64,000 bases of DNA from Sphingomicrobium astaxanthinifaciens (GCF_022865105.1 NZ_JAKNYM010000002.1:157501-221500); one strand, 5' to 3'; positions 1-8,699 are shown, numbered from the stretch's first letter. Notes: generated from the sequence alone by a model not told the origin. Made by a program: numbers and translations.

Positions 1-190
1 TTGTTTACCGACAGACCCGAACCTAGTGTTCCGGATGCCGGGCCGCCGCCCGCATGTCCCTTCATTCTAACCGACAATGTCAAAGAGCCGACGCCACCTC
101 ATCCCCGTCCTGATCGTTCGGGGCGTCGTGTTACCGACAGCTGAAGAAGCGTCGCAAGCAAGCGGAACCGGTGGGCGCCGCCGCTGCTGT
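1..190 (-). other. 5' leader of an rRNA operon (16S gene lies beyond the left edge)
   Basis: Read on the minus strand, this stretch contains GCTCTTTGACATTG at 75-88. This is the boxA-type antitermination element found just before 16S rRNA in alphaproteobacteria. It is followed by a GGGACATG...GGCGGCGGCC segment typical of the same leaders. No 16S sequence is inside the window, so the mature rRNA should begin left of position 1. The leader follows a strong promoter at 198-226. A 64-codon minus-strand reading frame across the leader is judged not to be a gene. Seen: the boxA-like motif and promoter. Inferred: the identity of the downstream rRNA operon. Confidence 0.75.
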
Positions 191-197
191 GAGGAGG

Positions 198-240
198 CAT
201 ATATGGACGCCTCGGCCTTGGGTCAATGGCTTTTTTCAAA
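198..240 (-). promoter_or_regulatory. Strong sigma-70 promoter of the rRNA operon
   Basis: On the minus strand there is a -35 box TTGACC (221-226), a 17-base spacer and a -10 box TATATG (198-203). An A-rich stretch (TTTGAAAAAA, 231-240) lies directly upstream and resembles an UP element. Transcription should start near 190 and run leftward into the boxA-containing leader. Box quality, spacing and the A-tract fit a stable-RNA promoter. The start site itself is inferred. Confidence 0.75.
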
Positions 241-302
241 TCCGTGACCCAAAAGTGCCAGCGCCCGCATGCCGACGAAGACTTCCCTAGCAATTCAGCG
301 AT

Positions 303-734
303 TTACGCTTCCTGAATATAGTCGCGCATCATCGCCGCCTCGGCCGCCAGCTGGTCGATCTGATACTTCACCAGGTCGCCGATCGAGACGATTCCCACCA
401 TCGCCCCCGATTCCACCACCGGCAAATGCCGAATCCGCCGCCGCGTCATCAACCCCAACACCACCTCCACGCGCTCGTCTCGCCCGACCGTGGTGGCGGG
501 CGCGGTCATGATCCGTTCGACCGGCCAGCCGAGCAGCGCCTCGCCGGCCACCCCCAGGTTGGTCACCACGTCGCGCTCCGAGCAGATCCCGGCGATCTCT
601 CCCGCCGCGTCGAGCACCACCAGCGCGCCGATCCGGCGCTCGCCGAGCAACCGCGCGGCCGCTTCCACCGGGGTATCGGCAGTGACCGTGACCACGTCGG
701 CTCCCTTGGCCTCGAGGATGGCGGCGATCGTCAT
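303..734 (-). CDS. CBS domain pair protein
   Basis: A 143-residue protein made almost entirely of two CBS motifs (about residues 8-60 and 75-130), with the usual 'G(A/I)LVV' and 'I.S..D(L/V)V' strands of each repeat. Stand-alone CBS pairs bind adenosine nucleotides (AMP, ATP, NAD or S-adenosylmethionine) and act as energy or redox sensors. Which ligand is bound here cannot be told. A longer reading frame extends upstream, but the CBS homology begins at the ATG at 734, preceded by GGGAG, so that start is used. The gene points the same way as the rRNA promoter 76 bases beyond its stop, with no terminator visible between them. Confidence 0.85.
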   Translation of the reverse strand: MTIAAILEAKGADVVTVTADTPVEAAARLLGERRIGALVVLDAAGEIAGICSERDVVTNLGVAGEALLGWPVERIMTAPATTVGRDERVEVVLGLMTRRRIRHLPVVESGAMVGIVSIGDLVKYQIDQLAAEAAMMRDYIQEA

Positions 735-782
735 GCTCTGTCTCCCGGGCCGCAGCCGCGACCCCATAGCCCACAGCCCCCT

Positions 783-792
783 ATATAATAAT
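783..792. promoter_or_regulatory. AT-rich promoter-like spot between divergent genes
   Basis: TATAATAATG is an isolated AT-rich run in very GC-rich DNA, between the minus-strand CBS gene and the plus-strand membrane protein gene. It contains a perfect TATAAT (784-789, plus). I find no good -35 box at 16-18 bases on either strand, so this is only a candidate -10 region. Confidence 0.3.
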
Positions 793-884
793 GTAGGGAG
801 CCAGGCCAGCGCGGCGGCCGCGCGCGCGGCCACGCGGCGCCGAAGGGCTTGCGTATCGGCGCGCCCCGGCCCATCTGCCGATCC

Positions 885-1172
885 ATGCCGAGGATGGAAC
901 CCGAGCTCAAGGCCGCCGCGCTGGCGCGGCTGCGCGTCACCTTGCGGCGGCTGGCGCTGTTTTCGCTGGCCTGCGCGCTCGTCGCGGTGGCGGTGACCTT
1001 TCGCAACAGCGAGGCGCCGACGATCCACCTCCTCCTCGCGGTCGCGATCCTGGCGGGGGGCAGCGTGCTCGTCGCCACCTTCCTGATGGCGCTGATCTTC
1101 TACAGCGCGCGCAGCGGCCACGACGCCGAAGCCCATGATGCCCACCCCCTCAACGACGAGGATGAACAATGA
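885..1172 (+). CDS. Small two-helix membrane protein, unknown function
   Basis: About 95 residues with two hydrophobic segments (roughly residues 22-38 and 50-72), a basic N-terminal stretch and an acidic, His/Asp-rich C-terminal tail. This suggests a small inner-membrane protein with both ends on the same side. I do not recognise a family. The start is uncertain: a TTG at 849 and ATGs at 885 and 894 are all in frame, and none has an ideal ribosome binding site. The stop overlaps the thioesterase start (ATGA), so the two genes are translationally coupled. Confidence 0.6.
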   Translation: MPRMEPELKAAALARLRVTLRRLALFSLACALVAVAVTFRNSEAPTIHLLLAVAILAGGSVLVATFLMALIFYSARSGHDAEAHDAHPLNDEDEQ

Positions 1173-1552
1173 ATCGTGACGGTCTCCAGGCCATCCTGCG
1201 CGTGGTCCCGCGCCCCGCCGACATCAATGCCAACGGGCACATCTTCGGCGGGTGGGTGCTCAGCCAGATGGATATCGCGGGCGGGATCGTGGCGGCGCGC
1301 CGGGCGCGCGGCCAAGTCGCCACCGTGGCGATCGACCGGATGGAGTTCATCGCGCCGATCCTCCTGCACGACCTCATCAGCGTCTACGCCGATGTCGAGA
1401 AGGTCGGGCGCACCTCGATGAGCATCCGGATCGAGGTCGTCGCCACCCGCGATGGCGGCGCGCGCGAGGTCAAGGTGACCGAGGCGCTCTTCACCTTCGT
1501 GGCGATCGACGCCAACGCGCGCCCGCGCCCGGTCGACGCCGATCCCGCCTGA
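1169..1552 (+). CDS. Acyl-CoA thioesterase, hotdog fold (YciA-like)
   Basis: The 127-residue protein carries the signature of the hotdog acyl-CoA thioester hydrolase family near its N terminus: 'ADINANGHIFGGWVLSQMD' (about residues 17-35), with the Asn/His and helix Asp used in thioester cleavage. The 'FIAPIL..DLISVYADV' segment continues the fold. The family hydrolyses acyl-CoA to free acid and CoA in the cytoplasm. The length is typical, and chain-length preference cannot be read from sequence. It overlaps the upstream membrane-protein gene by four bases. Confidence 0.9.
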   Translation: MNRDGLQAILRVVPRPADINANGHIFGGWVLSQMDIAGGIVAARRARGQVATVAIDRMEFIAPILLHDLISVYADVEKVGRTSMSIRIEVVATRDGGAREVKVTEALFTFVAIDANARPRPVDADPA

Positions 1553-1583
1553 ACCGGGCGCGGCGCGCCGGTCGAAAGCCATC

Positions 1584-1604
1584 GCCCCCCTTGCCCGAGG
1601 GGGC
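1584..1604 (+). terminator. Possible terminator hairpin after the thioesterase gene
   Basis: GCCCCC (1584-1589) and GGGGGC (1599-1604) form a 6-bp GC stem with a 9-base loop, 32 bases after the thioesterase stop. Only a weak T-containing tail (ATTAGTTGT) follows, so termination strength is doubtful. It is placed where the short upstream operon would be separated from gspC. Confidence 0.35.
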
Positions 1605-1690
1605 ATTAGTTGTCGCAATTCGATCCGAAACATGTCTTGATAGAGTCATCGAGGCCTCCCACGCTGGGAGGGACGGTGGGTGAGACCAGC

Positions 1691-2497
1691 ATGTTGGGTT
1701 CGATCTTGAGACTACGCCCCGGGCGCCGCGACCGGCTGGCCTTCGCCGAGCTGCACCTGCTGGCCCGCGCCGTGCTGCTCGCCATCCTCGCCGCGCTGCT
1801 CTCGCGGCTGTTCTGGGTGCTGGTCACCCCGGTCGGGCCGCTCGGGGCCTGGCAGGCGGCCGAGCCGCGGCTGCTCTCGCCCGAGGCGCAGACCGCGCTG
1901 CTGACCGGCTACGACCCCTTCCCCGCCCCCGCCGCGACGCTCGCCGCCGGGGGCGAGGGGGTCACCGACCTCGACCTTGAACTGTTCGGCACCCTCCTCA
2001 ACCGCGGCGCCGGGACCGGCAGCGCGATCATCGCCGGCGACGACGGCGAGCAGCAGAGCTATGCGGTCGGCGACGAGGTGTCCCCCGGGGTCCGGCTCGC
2101 CGAGGTCGCCTTCGACCATGTCGTGCTCGACCGCGGCGGAGTGCGCGAACGGCTCTATCTCGACGGCTCGGTTCCGGCGGAGGACGCCGCGCCCGCCGCC
2201 GCCGCGGCGGGCGCGGGGAGCGAAGCCACCGCCCGCGCGAGCATCCCCGACTATCAGTTCGAACCGCGTCGCAGCGGCAGCCGCATCACCGGCATCCGCC
2301 TCCCCGTCACCACCGACCCGGCGCTGCTCTCGGTCATCGGCCTGCGCCCGGGCGACGTCATCGTCGGGGTCAATGGCGTGCCGGTGCGCAGCCAGGCCGA
2401 CATCGACCAGTTCAAGGCCAGCCTCAAACCCGCCGCGCGGCTCAGCCTCGATGTCGAACGCGGCGCGACCACCGTGCCGATCGCGGTCAACCTGTAG
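1691..2497 (+). CDS. gspC: Type II secretion system protein GspC
   Basis: Inner-membrane component that links the cytoplasmic-membrane platform to the secretin GspD. The 268-residue product has a short basic cytoplasmic N terminus and one transmembrane helix (about residues 21-43). A periplasmic HR region follows ('LFGTLLN...AIIAG..GEQQSYAVGD'), and a C-terminal PDZ domain ('GLRPGDVIVGVNGVPV', last 60 residues). An in-frame TTG at 1610 would add 27 residues of unconvincing sequence, so the ATG at 1691 is preferred. This is the first gene of an uninterrupted gspC-O operon. gspD starts 15 bases after the stop. Confidence 0.92.
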   Translation: MLGSILRLRPGRRDRLAFAELHLLARAVLLAILAALLSRLFWVLVTPVGPLGAWQAAEPRLLSPEAQTALLTGYDPFPAPAATLAAGGEGVTDLDLELFGTLLNRGAGTGSAIIAGDDGEQQSYAVGDEVSPGVRLAEVAFDHVVLDRGGVRERLYLDGSVPAEDAAPAAAAAGAGSEATARASIPDYQFEPRRSGSRITGIRLPVTTDPALLSVIGLRPGDVIVGVNGVPVRSQADIDQFKASLKPAARLSLDVERGATTVPIAVNL

Positions 2498-2512
2498 ACA
2501 AGGCTAGTTCCC

Positions 2513-4660
2513 ATGAAGCGCATCGTCCTCCTCACCGCCGCTTGTCTCATGGCCGCCGCGCCCACGGTGGCGAGCGCGCAATATATGCTCAACTTCCGCG
2601 AGGCCGACGTGCGCGCCTTCGTCGACGATGCCGCACGGGTCACGGGGCTGACCTTCGTCGTCGACAGCCGCGTCAACCAGACGATCAGCGTCGTCACCAA
2701 CCGCTCGCTCTCGCGCTCCGAATATTTCGAGGTCTTCCTCGCCACGCTGCGCGCCAACGGGCTGGTCGCCATCCCCATCCCCGGCGGCTACCGGATCCAG
2801 CCGGTGCAGGGCGCGGCGACCCAGCCGACGGGCGGGCTGCGCGGGGCAGCGCGCAACCAGTTCGTCACCGAGATCTTCCGGCTCCAGTCGATCGAGGCGG
2901 CGGGCGCGATCGAGAGCCTGCGCCCGCTCGTCAGCTCGGACGGCTCGATCACCGCCAACCGCAACGCCAATTCGATCATCGTCGCCGACTATGCCGACAA
3001 TGTCGCGCGCATCCGCGGGCTGCTCGGGCGGATCGACACCGACACCAGCGCCACCGACATCGTCTACCTGCAAAATGCCGGCGCGCGCGAGGTCGCCGAG
3101 GCGCTCGCGGGGCTCGGCGAGGGGGGCGAGGGGCTCGCTCCCCCGGTCCAGGTCAGCGCGATCGACAGCGCCAACGGGCTCGCGCTGCGCGGGCCCGCCG
3201 AGAGCGTCGCGCGCTTCGCCGCGCTCGCGCGCGAACTCGACGCGCAGGCGGCCGGCGGCTCCGACATCCGCATCTACTGGCTCGAGCATGCCGATGCCGA
3301 ACAGCTGCTCCCCGTGCTCCAGCAACTGCTCGGCCAGCCCGTGAGCGCGGCCGCGAGCGAGCCCGGGTTCCTGCGCGGGCAGGCGGGCGAGGGCACCGGG
3401 GCGGGGCCCGCGCAGCCGCCCGCCCCGCCGCCCCCGGTCACCACCGCGGCGACCCGCGACAACGGCATCGCCCGCTACGGCCCCGCGGTGGTCACCCGCT
3501 ATTCGGGCACCAACGCGATCATCATCGCCGCCAACCCCACCGTGCAGCGGCAGATCGGCGAGATCGTGCGCCAGCTCGACACCCGCCGCGAACAGGTGCT
3601 GGTCGAGGCGATCATCGTCGAGATCGGCGACAATGCCGCGCGCCAGCTCGGGGTCCAGTTCCTGCTCGCGGGGGAGAATTCGCCCTTTCTCGCCGCCAAC
3701 TATTCGAACGCCCAGCCCAACATCCTCGCGATCGGCGGCGCGGTCGCCAATTACGAGCTCGGGCGCGAGACCAGCGTCAATGCCGACGGGGTGGTCACCT
3801 CGACCTTCGACAATCCGCTCGGCGAGGCGGTCAACGAGGCCGCCGCCGCCTCGGTGCTGAGCGCCACCGGCGGCTTTGCCGGCGGGGTCGTCGACCTGGC
3901 GGGCAACGCGCTGTTCGGCGCGATCGTCAACGCGGTCGAATCGGATACCGATTCGAACATCCTCTCGACCCCCTCGATCCTCACGCTCGACAACCAGGAG
4001 GCGCGCCTCCTCGTGGGCCAGGAAGTACCGGTCACCACCGGCGAGGCGCTGTCGACCAACTTCGACAACGCCTTCCGCACCGTCGAGCGGCAGAATGTCG
4101 GCATCCAGCTCGACGTCAAGCCGCAGGTCAATTCCTCGGGCTCGATCAAGCTGTTCATCCGGCAGGAGGTCTCGTCGGTCGCGGGACCGGTCTCGCAGGG
4201 CTCGGCCGACCTCGTCATCAACAAGCGCGAGTTCAAGACCGTGCTCACCGTCGACGACGGCGAGATCCTCGCGATCGGCGGGCTGCTCGACGAGAACGAA
4301 CGCAACACGATCGAGAAGATCCCGCTGCTCGGCGACATCCCGCTGCTCGGCGAGCTGTTCAAGTCGCGTTCGCGCGCGCGCGCCAAGACCAACCTCATGG
4401 TGTTCATTCGCCCGACCATCATCCGCGATGCGGGCGAGGCGCGGCGCATGACCGCGCGGCGTTACGACTATATGCGTAGCGCGCAATGGTATGCCGATCC
4501 GGGCCGCGAGCCCGCGCTCGACACGCTGGTTCGCGACTATCTCGGCGCCGCCCCGCCGCAGCCCGCCCCACTGGGCCCCGGCGACCGCTTCTATCGTCCC
4601 CCCGCCGTCGTCGACGTGCCCCCGTCCGCCTCCGCCGAGCCCGACCAGGACGCGCCGTGA
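2513..4660 (+). CDS. gspD: Type II secretion system secretin GspD
   Basis: Outer-membrane secretin that forms the multimeric exit channel. The 715-residue product starts with a clear signal peptide (cleavage likely after 'TVASA', about residue 22). The N0 domain ('LNFREADVRAFV') and repeated N1-N3 ring domains follow, each with an 'N..N.I(I/L)(I/V)' strand ('NANSIIVAD', 'GTNAIIIAANP'). The secretin core carries 'VLVEAIIVEI', 'VGQEVPV' and 'GGLLDENE...IPLLGDIPLLG.LF'. A Gly/Pro/Ala-rich linker near residues 282-315 sits inside N3. The C-terminal tail is Pro-rich. The stop TGA overlaps the GTG start of gspE. Confidence 0.97.
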   Translation: MKRIVLLTAACLMAAAPTVASAQYMLNFREADVRAFVDDAARVTGLTFVVDSRVNQTISVVTNRSLSRSEYFEVFLATLRANGLVAIPIPGGYRIQPVQGAATQPTGGLRGAARNQFVTEIFRLQSIEAAGAIESLRPLVSSDGSITANRNANSIIVADYADNVARIRGLLGRIDTDTSATDIVYLQNAGAREVAEALAGLGEGGEGLAPPVQVSAIDSANGLALRGPAESVARFAALARELDAQAAGGSDIRIYWLEHADAEQLLPVLQQLLGQPVSAAASEPGFLRGQAGEGTGAGPAQPPAPPPPVTTAATRDNGIARYGPAVVTRYSGTNAIIIAANPTVQRQIGEIVRQLDTRREQVLVEAIIVEIGDNAARQLGVQFLLAGENSPFLAANYSNAQPNILAIGGAVANYELGRETSVNADGVVTSTFDNPLGEAVNEAAAASVLSATGGFAGGVVDLAGNALFGAIVNAVESDTDSNILSTPSILTLDNQEARLLVGQEVPVTTGEALSTNFDNAFRTVERQNVGIQLDVKPQVNSSGSIKLFIRQEVSSVAGPVSQGSADLVINKREFKTVLTVDDGEILAIGGLLDENERNTIEKIPLLGDIPLLGELFKSRSRARAKTNLMVFIRPTIIRDAGEARRMTARRYDYMRSAQWYADPGREPALDTLVRDYLGAAPPQPAPLGPGDRFYRPPAVVDVPPSASAEPDQDAP

Positions 4661-6219
4661 GCAGCCGCCCCGGCGATCGCGGCCCGGGCGACGAGCCGGG
4701 CCTCGCGCCCCCGGGCGAGGGCGGCGACCTTGCGCCCGCCGCGCCGGCGCCCGACCTGCCCTACGCCTTCGCGCGCGAACGCGGCGTGGTAATCCGCGAG
4801 GACGCCGGCGAGCTGCGCGTCGCGCTGCGCGAGGGCGCCGATCCGGCGGCGCTAATCGAGGTCCGCCGCTTTCTCGCGCAGCCCTTCGCCGTCGAGCACG
4901 TCACCGAGCGCGACTTCGACCGCCTCCTCCACGGCCGCTATGCCGGGGGGGCCGCCGAGGGGCTCGGCGATTTCTCGGGCGGCGACGAACTCGACGCGCT
5001 GGCGAGCGGCATCCCCAGCGCGGAGGACCTGCTCGACAGCTCGGACGACGCGCCCGCGATCCGGCTGATCAACGGGATCATCGCCGAGGCGGTGCGGCTC
5101 GGCGTGTCGGATATCCATATCGAACCCTATGAGAGCGGGCTGGTCGTCCGGCTGCGCCGCGACGGCGTCCTCAAGGAGCACCTGCGCATGCCTGCGCATG
5201 CCGCCCCGGTGGTGGTCAGCCGCATCAAGGTCATGGCCCGGCTCGACATCGCCGAGCGCCGCGTGCCGCAGGACGGGCGCATCGCGCTCAAGCTCGGCGG
5301 GCGCCAGCTCGACGTGCGCGTCTCCACGCTGCCCAGCCGCGCGGGCGAGCGCGTGGTCATGCGCATCCTCGACAAGGACAATGCGGGGCTCAGCCTCGAC
5401 CTGCTCGGCATCGCCGACGGCGCCGACGAGATCCTGCGCGAAGCGCTGTCCGAACCCAACGGCATCATCCTCGTCACCGGTCCCACCGGGTCGGGCAAGA
5501 CGACCACCCTCTATGCCTGCCTCGCCCACCTCAACGACGGCCAGCGCAACATCCTCACCGTCGAGGACCCGGTCGAATATTCGATCGACGGCATCGGCCA
5601 GACGCAGGTCGACGCGAAGGTCGGGATGAGCTTTGCCGCGGGGCTGCGCGCCATCCTGCGGCAGGACCCCGACATCGTCATGGTCGGCGAGATCCGCGAT
5701 CGCGAGACCGCCGACATCGCGGTCCAGGCCAGCCTGACCGGGCACCTCGTCCTGTCGACCGTCCACACCAACGACGCGGTCGGCGCGATCACCCGGTTGC
5801 GCGACATGCGGATCGAACCCTTCCTGATCGCCTCGACGCTGCGCGCGGTGGTCGCGCAGCGGCTCGTGCGCCGGCTCTGCCCGAGCTGCCGCGAACCGGT
5901 CGCCGCCGACCGCTCGATCGCTGCGCTGCTCGGCTTCGACGAGGGCGAGATCGTCTATCGCGCGCGGGGCTGCGAGGACTGTTCGCAGACCGGCTTCAAG
6001 GGCCGGGTCGGGGTGTTCGAGGCGGTGCGCGTCGATCCCACCATCCGCCGCCTCATCGCCGACGGCGGCGACGAGGCGGTCATCGCGCGCCACGCCTTCC
6101 TCCATGCCCCCAACCTCGGCCAGGCGGCGCGCAAGCTGGTGCGCGCCGGCGACACCACCCCCGAGGAAGCGATCCGCGTCGCGCGCGGCCACGACGAGGG
6201 GCAGGACGAGCCCGCCTGA
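4657..6219 (+). CDS. gspE: Type II secretion ATPase GspE
   Basis: Cytoplasmic hexameric ATPase that drives pseudopilus assembly. Visible motifs are Walker A 'GPTGSGKTTT' (from residue 275), the Asp box downstream, Walker B 'DIVMVGEIRDRE' (from residue 339), a His box ('TGHLVLSTVHTND') and the zinc tetracysteine Cys408-x2-Cys411...Cys439-x2-Cys442. Length is 520 residues with the GTG at 4657, which overlaps the gspD stop (GTGA). The reading frame is open further upstream, but that sequence lies inside gspD and lacks homology. The N-terminal N1E domain that binds GspL is present. Confidence 0.97.
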   Translation: MSSRPGDRGPGDEPGLAPPGEGGDLAPAAPAPDLPYAFARERGVVIREDAGELRVALREGADPAALIEVRRFLAQPFAVEHVTERDFDRLLHGRYAGGAAEGLGDFSGGDELDALASGIPSAEDLLDSSDDAPAIRLINGIIAEAVRLGVSDIHIEPYESGLVVRLRRDGVLKEHLRMPAHAAPVVVSRIKVMARLDIAERRVPQDGRIALKLGGRQLDVRVSTLPSRAGERVVMRILDKDNAGLSLDLLGIADGADEILREALSEPNGIILVTGPTGSGKTTTLYACLAHLNDGQRNILTVEDPVEYSIDGIGQTQVDAKVGMSFAAGLRAILRQDPDIVMVGEIRDRETADIAVQASLTGHLVLSTVHTNDAVGAITRLRDMRIEPFLIASTLRAVVAQRLVRRLCPSCREPVAADRSIAALLGFDEGEIVYRARGCEDCSQTGFKGRVGVFEAVRVDPTIRRLIADGGDEAVIARHAFLHAPNLGQAARKLVRAGDTTPEEAIRVARGHDEGQDEPA

Positions 6220-7451
6220 TGCCCGCGCGCTTCGCCTATCTGGCGGTCGACGCCAAGGGCCGCGAGAAGCGCGGCCGGATCGATGCCGCGAGCGAGGCCG
6301 AGGCGCGCGCCATGCTCGAGAAACGCCGCCTCCTGCCCGTTCGCCTCAGCGCCGCCGAGAAGGACGCGCCCGCACCCGGCGGGTCGCCCGCCGGGCTCGG
6401 CATCGGTCGCGGCCGCGCGTTCAACGCCAAGGCGCGCGTGCTCTTCACTCGCCAGCTCGCCACCCTGATCAAGGTCTCGCCGCTCGAGGAGGCGCTGCGG
6501 ACCATCGCGCGCCAGTCCGAAAGGCCCGAGCATCGCGCGGTCGTGACCCGCGTCGCCGACCAGGTCGTCGAGGGCCGCCGCCTCGCCGACGCGCTGGGCC
6601 GGGAACCGCGGAGCTTCGACCCGCTCTACCGCGCGATGGTCGCCGCGGGCGAAAGTTCGGGCACGCTGTCCGAACAGCTCGACCGGCTCGCCGCGCTGCA
6701 GGAGCGGCAGGCGCAGATGCGCGCCAAGCTCCTCAGCGCGCTCGCCTATCCCGCGGTCCTCACCCTCGTCGCCATCGGCGTCGTCGCCGCGCTGATGATC
6801 GCGGTCGTCCCCAAGGTCGTCGAACAGTTCGAGGACGTCGGCCAGCAGCTGCCCTTCATCACCCGCGTCGTCATCGCCCTCTCCGATTTCCTCGCCGACT
6901 ACTGGTGGCTGCTCGGCCTCCTGATCCTCGCCGCCGCCGCCGGGCTCGGGGCGATGCTGCGCAACGAGGCCTTCCGCCTCCGGTTCGACAGCTGGCTCCT
7001 GCGGCTGCCCTTCTTCGGGCGGCTGCTGCGCGACCTCAATGCCGCGCGGATGGCGCGCACGCTGGCGACGATGGTCGCCGCGCGCCTGCCGCTGGTCGAG
7101 GGGCTGGCGCTGACCGCGCGGACGATCGCCAACCGCCGTCTCGCGCAGGCGACCCGCGCGATGGAGGAGGAGATTCGCGGCGGCGGCAGCCTGTCGGGCG
7201 CGCTGCGCCGCACCGGGCTGTTCCCCCCGTTGCTCGTTCACCTCGCCGCCAGCGGCGAGAGCGCGGGCCAGCTCGGCCCGATGCTGGGGCAGGCCGCCGA
7301 CTATCTCGAGCGCGAATTCGATACCTTCACCTCGAGCGCGCTGGCCTTGCTCGAACCGCTCATCATCATCATCATGGGCGCGGTGGTCGCCGCCATCGTG
7401 CTCGCCATCCTGATGCCCATCCTGCAATTGCAGACCCTGATCGGAAGTTAA
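6219..7451 (+). CDS. gspF: Type II secretion platform protein GspF
   Basis: Polytopic inner-membrane platform protein that couples the GspE ATPase to pseudopilin insertion. The 410 residues show the family pattern: a basic N terminus ('FAYLAVDAKGREKRG'), then two homologous cytoplasmic T2SSF helical domains ('FTRQLATLIKVSPLEEALR' near 78-97 and the later 'MARTLATMVAARLPLVEGL'). Hydrophobic helices follow each domain, the last ending 'AIVLAILMPILQLQTLIGS'. Its ATG shares a base with the gspE stop (TGATG). Confidence 0.96.
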   Translation: MPARFAYLAVDAKGREKRGRIDAASEAEARAMLEKRRLLPVRLSAAEKDAPAPGGSPAGLGIGRGRAFNAKARVLFTRQLATLIKVSPLEEALRTIARQSERPEHRAVVTRVADQVVEGRRLADALGREPRSFDPLYRAMVAAGESSGTLSEQLDRLAALQERQAQMRAKLLSALAYPAVLTLVAIGVVAALMIAVVPKVVEQFEDVGQQLPFITRVVIALSDFLADYWWLLGLLILAAAAGLGAMLRNEAFRLRFDSWLLRLPFFGRLLRDLNAARMARTLATMVAARLPLVEGLALTARTIANRRLAQATRAMEEEIRGGGSLSGALRRTGLFPPLLVHLAASGESAGQLGPMLGQAADYLEREFDTFTSSALALLEPLIIIIMGAVVAAIVLAILMPILQLQTLIGS

Positions 7452-7454
7452 GTC

Positions 7455-7892
7455 ATGACCCGTGCCCCCTCCCGCCGCCGCCGCCAGCGCAAGAACGGCT
7501 TCACCCTCGTCGAACTGATGGTGGTGATCGTGATCATCGGCCTGCTCGGCACGGTGGTGATGATCAACGTGCTGCCCAGCCTCGACCAGGCCAACCGCAC
7601 CAAGGCGCAGGCCGACATCGCCCAGCTGACCAATGCCGCCGAACAGTATCGCATCGACAATTTCGCCTATCCCGCGACGATCGAGGCGCTCAAGACCCCG
7701 CCCGCCGGGCTCGCGCAGCCCGACCGCTATCGTCCCGGCGGCTATGTCCGCGACATCCCCGCCGACCCGTGGGGCAATCCCTACCAGGTCCGGATCCCCG
7801 GCCGCGACGGCGGTCCGCTCGACATCTACAGCTTCGGCGCCGACGGCGCGCCGGGCGGCGAAGGCGAGAATGCCGACATCTACGCGGGCTAG
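7455..7892 (+). CDS. gspG: Major pseudopilin GspG
   Basis: Main subunit of the type II secretion pseudopilus. The class III leader is 15 residues and strongly basic, with the GspO cleavage site at Gly15/Phe16 followed by 'FTLVELMVVIVIIGLL' and the conserved Glu at +5. The C-terminal 'DPWGNPYQ' and 'DIYSFGADGAPGGEGENADI' are the GspG-specific calcium-binding region. Length 145 residues is standard. The last 23 bases overlap the start of gspH. Confidence 0.97.
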   Translation: MTRAPSRRRRQRKNGFTLVELMVVIVIIGLLGTVVMINVLPSLDQANRTKAQADIAQLTNAAEQYRIDNFAYPATIEALKTPPAGLAQPDRYRPGGYVRDIPADPWGNPYQVRIPGRDGGPLDIYSFGADGAPGGEGENADIYAG

Positions 7893-8334
7893 GCGCGCCG
7901 CCGCCGCCGGCTTCACGCTGGTCGAGCTGATGGTGGTGCTCGTGCTGCTCGGGCTCGCCGCCACCGCGGTGGTGCTCACGCTGCGCCCCGCCGATGCCGC
8001 GCGCGCCGAGGCGGTGATGCTCGCGGGGCGGATCGCGGCGCTGCGCGACGAGGCCATCCTGCGCGGGCGGCCCACCGGGCTGTCGCTGTCCCCCACCGGC
8101 TTCGCCTTCGAACAGTATCGCGCTGGGCAATGGGCGCCGCTGTCGTCGCGCCGGTTCGACGGGCGCACGCGCTTTGCCGACGGCGTCACCGCGCGCATCG
8201 CGGGCGAACGGCAGGGGGTGCGGTTCGACAATCTCGGCATGCCCTCGGCGCCGACCGTCTTCGTCCTCGACGATCCCGGCGGGCGGACCGCCACCGTCAG
8301 CATCGCCGCCAACGGCGCGGTCGAGGCGAGGTGA
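7870..8334 (+). CDS. gspH: Minor pseudopilin GspH
   Basis: The 154-residue protein has a prepilin leader MPTSTRARRAAAAG cleaved before 'FTLVELMVVLVLLGL' (Glu +5 present). The Ala/Arg-rich region that follows is typical of GspH ('MLAGRIAALRDEAILRGRPTGLS'). The start at 7870 lies within the 3' end of gspG in another frame and follows AAGGCGAG. An open frame reaches back to 7633 but has no signal sequence. Minor pseudopilins form the tip complex that primes pseudopilus assembly. Confidence 0.92.
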   Translation: MPTSTRARRAAAAGFTLVELMVVLVLLGLAATAVVLTLRPADAARAEAVMLAGRIAALRDEAILRGRPTGLSLSPTGFAFEQYRAGQWAPLSSRRFDGRTRFADGVTARIAGERQGVRFDNLGMPSAPTVFVLDDPGGRTATVSIAANGAVEAR

Positions 8335-8336
8335 CG

Positions 8337-8699
8337 ATGGCGGGACAGCGCGGCTTCACGCTGATCGAGATGCTCGTCGCCTTGAGCGTCTTCTCGATCG
8401 CCGCGCTCGCGCTGCTGCGCATCGACGCTTATGCCGTCTCCACCGCCGCCAACCTGCAAGAGAACGGGCTCGCCCGGCTCGTCGCCGCCAACGAGGCCGC
8501 GCTCATCGCCTCCGATCCCGCCGCGCCCGTGCGCGGGCAGTCCGCCCGGCAGGTCGTCAACGGCGGCCAGTCCTTCGCCGTCGTCACCGACGTCGCCCCC
8601 ACCCCCGACCCGCGCTTTCGCGCCGTGACCATCACCGTGCGCCCGCTCGCCGGCGGCCCCTCGCGCCGCCTCGTCACCGTCAAGCGGGTCGACCGATGA
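8337..8699 (+). CDS. gspI: Minor pseudopilin GspI
   Basis: 120 residues. A very short leader MAGQRG is followed by 'FTLIEMLVALSVFSIAALALLRI' (cleavage Gly6/Phe7, Glu +5). The rest fits the small GspI fold, including 'LARLVAANEAAL'. GspI nucleates the I-J-K tip complex. The ATG comes two bases after the gspH stop, and the stop overlaps the gspJ ATG. Confidence 0.92.
   Translation: MAGQRGFTLIEMLVALSVFSIAALALLRIDAYAVSTAANLQENGLARLVAANEAALIASDPAAPVRGQSARQVVNGGQSFAVVTDVAPTPDPRFRAVTITVRPLAGGPSRRLVTVKRVDR

Noticed and set aside
99-293. Minus-strand 64-codon frame before the CBS gene
   Set aside because: It overlaps the rRNA promoter and boxA leader; no ribosome binding site or recognisable protein.
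1610-1690. Upstream TTG start for gspC
   Set aside because: The 27 extra residues show no family similarity, and the ATG at 1691 leads into the usual basic start and membrane helix.
2504-8459. Long minus-strand reading frames opposite gspD, gspE, gspF and the pseudopilins
   Set aside because: They are GC-bias shadows: composition is Arg/Asp/Gly/Ala-rich without motifs, while the plus-strand genes have complete domains.
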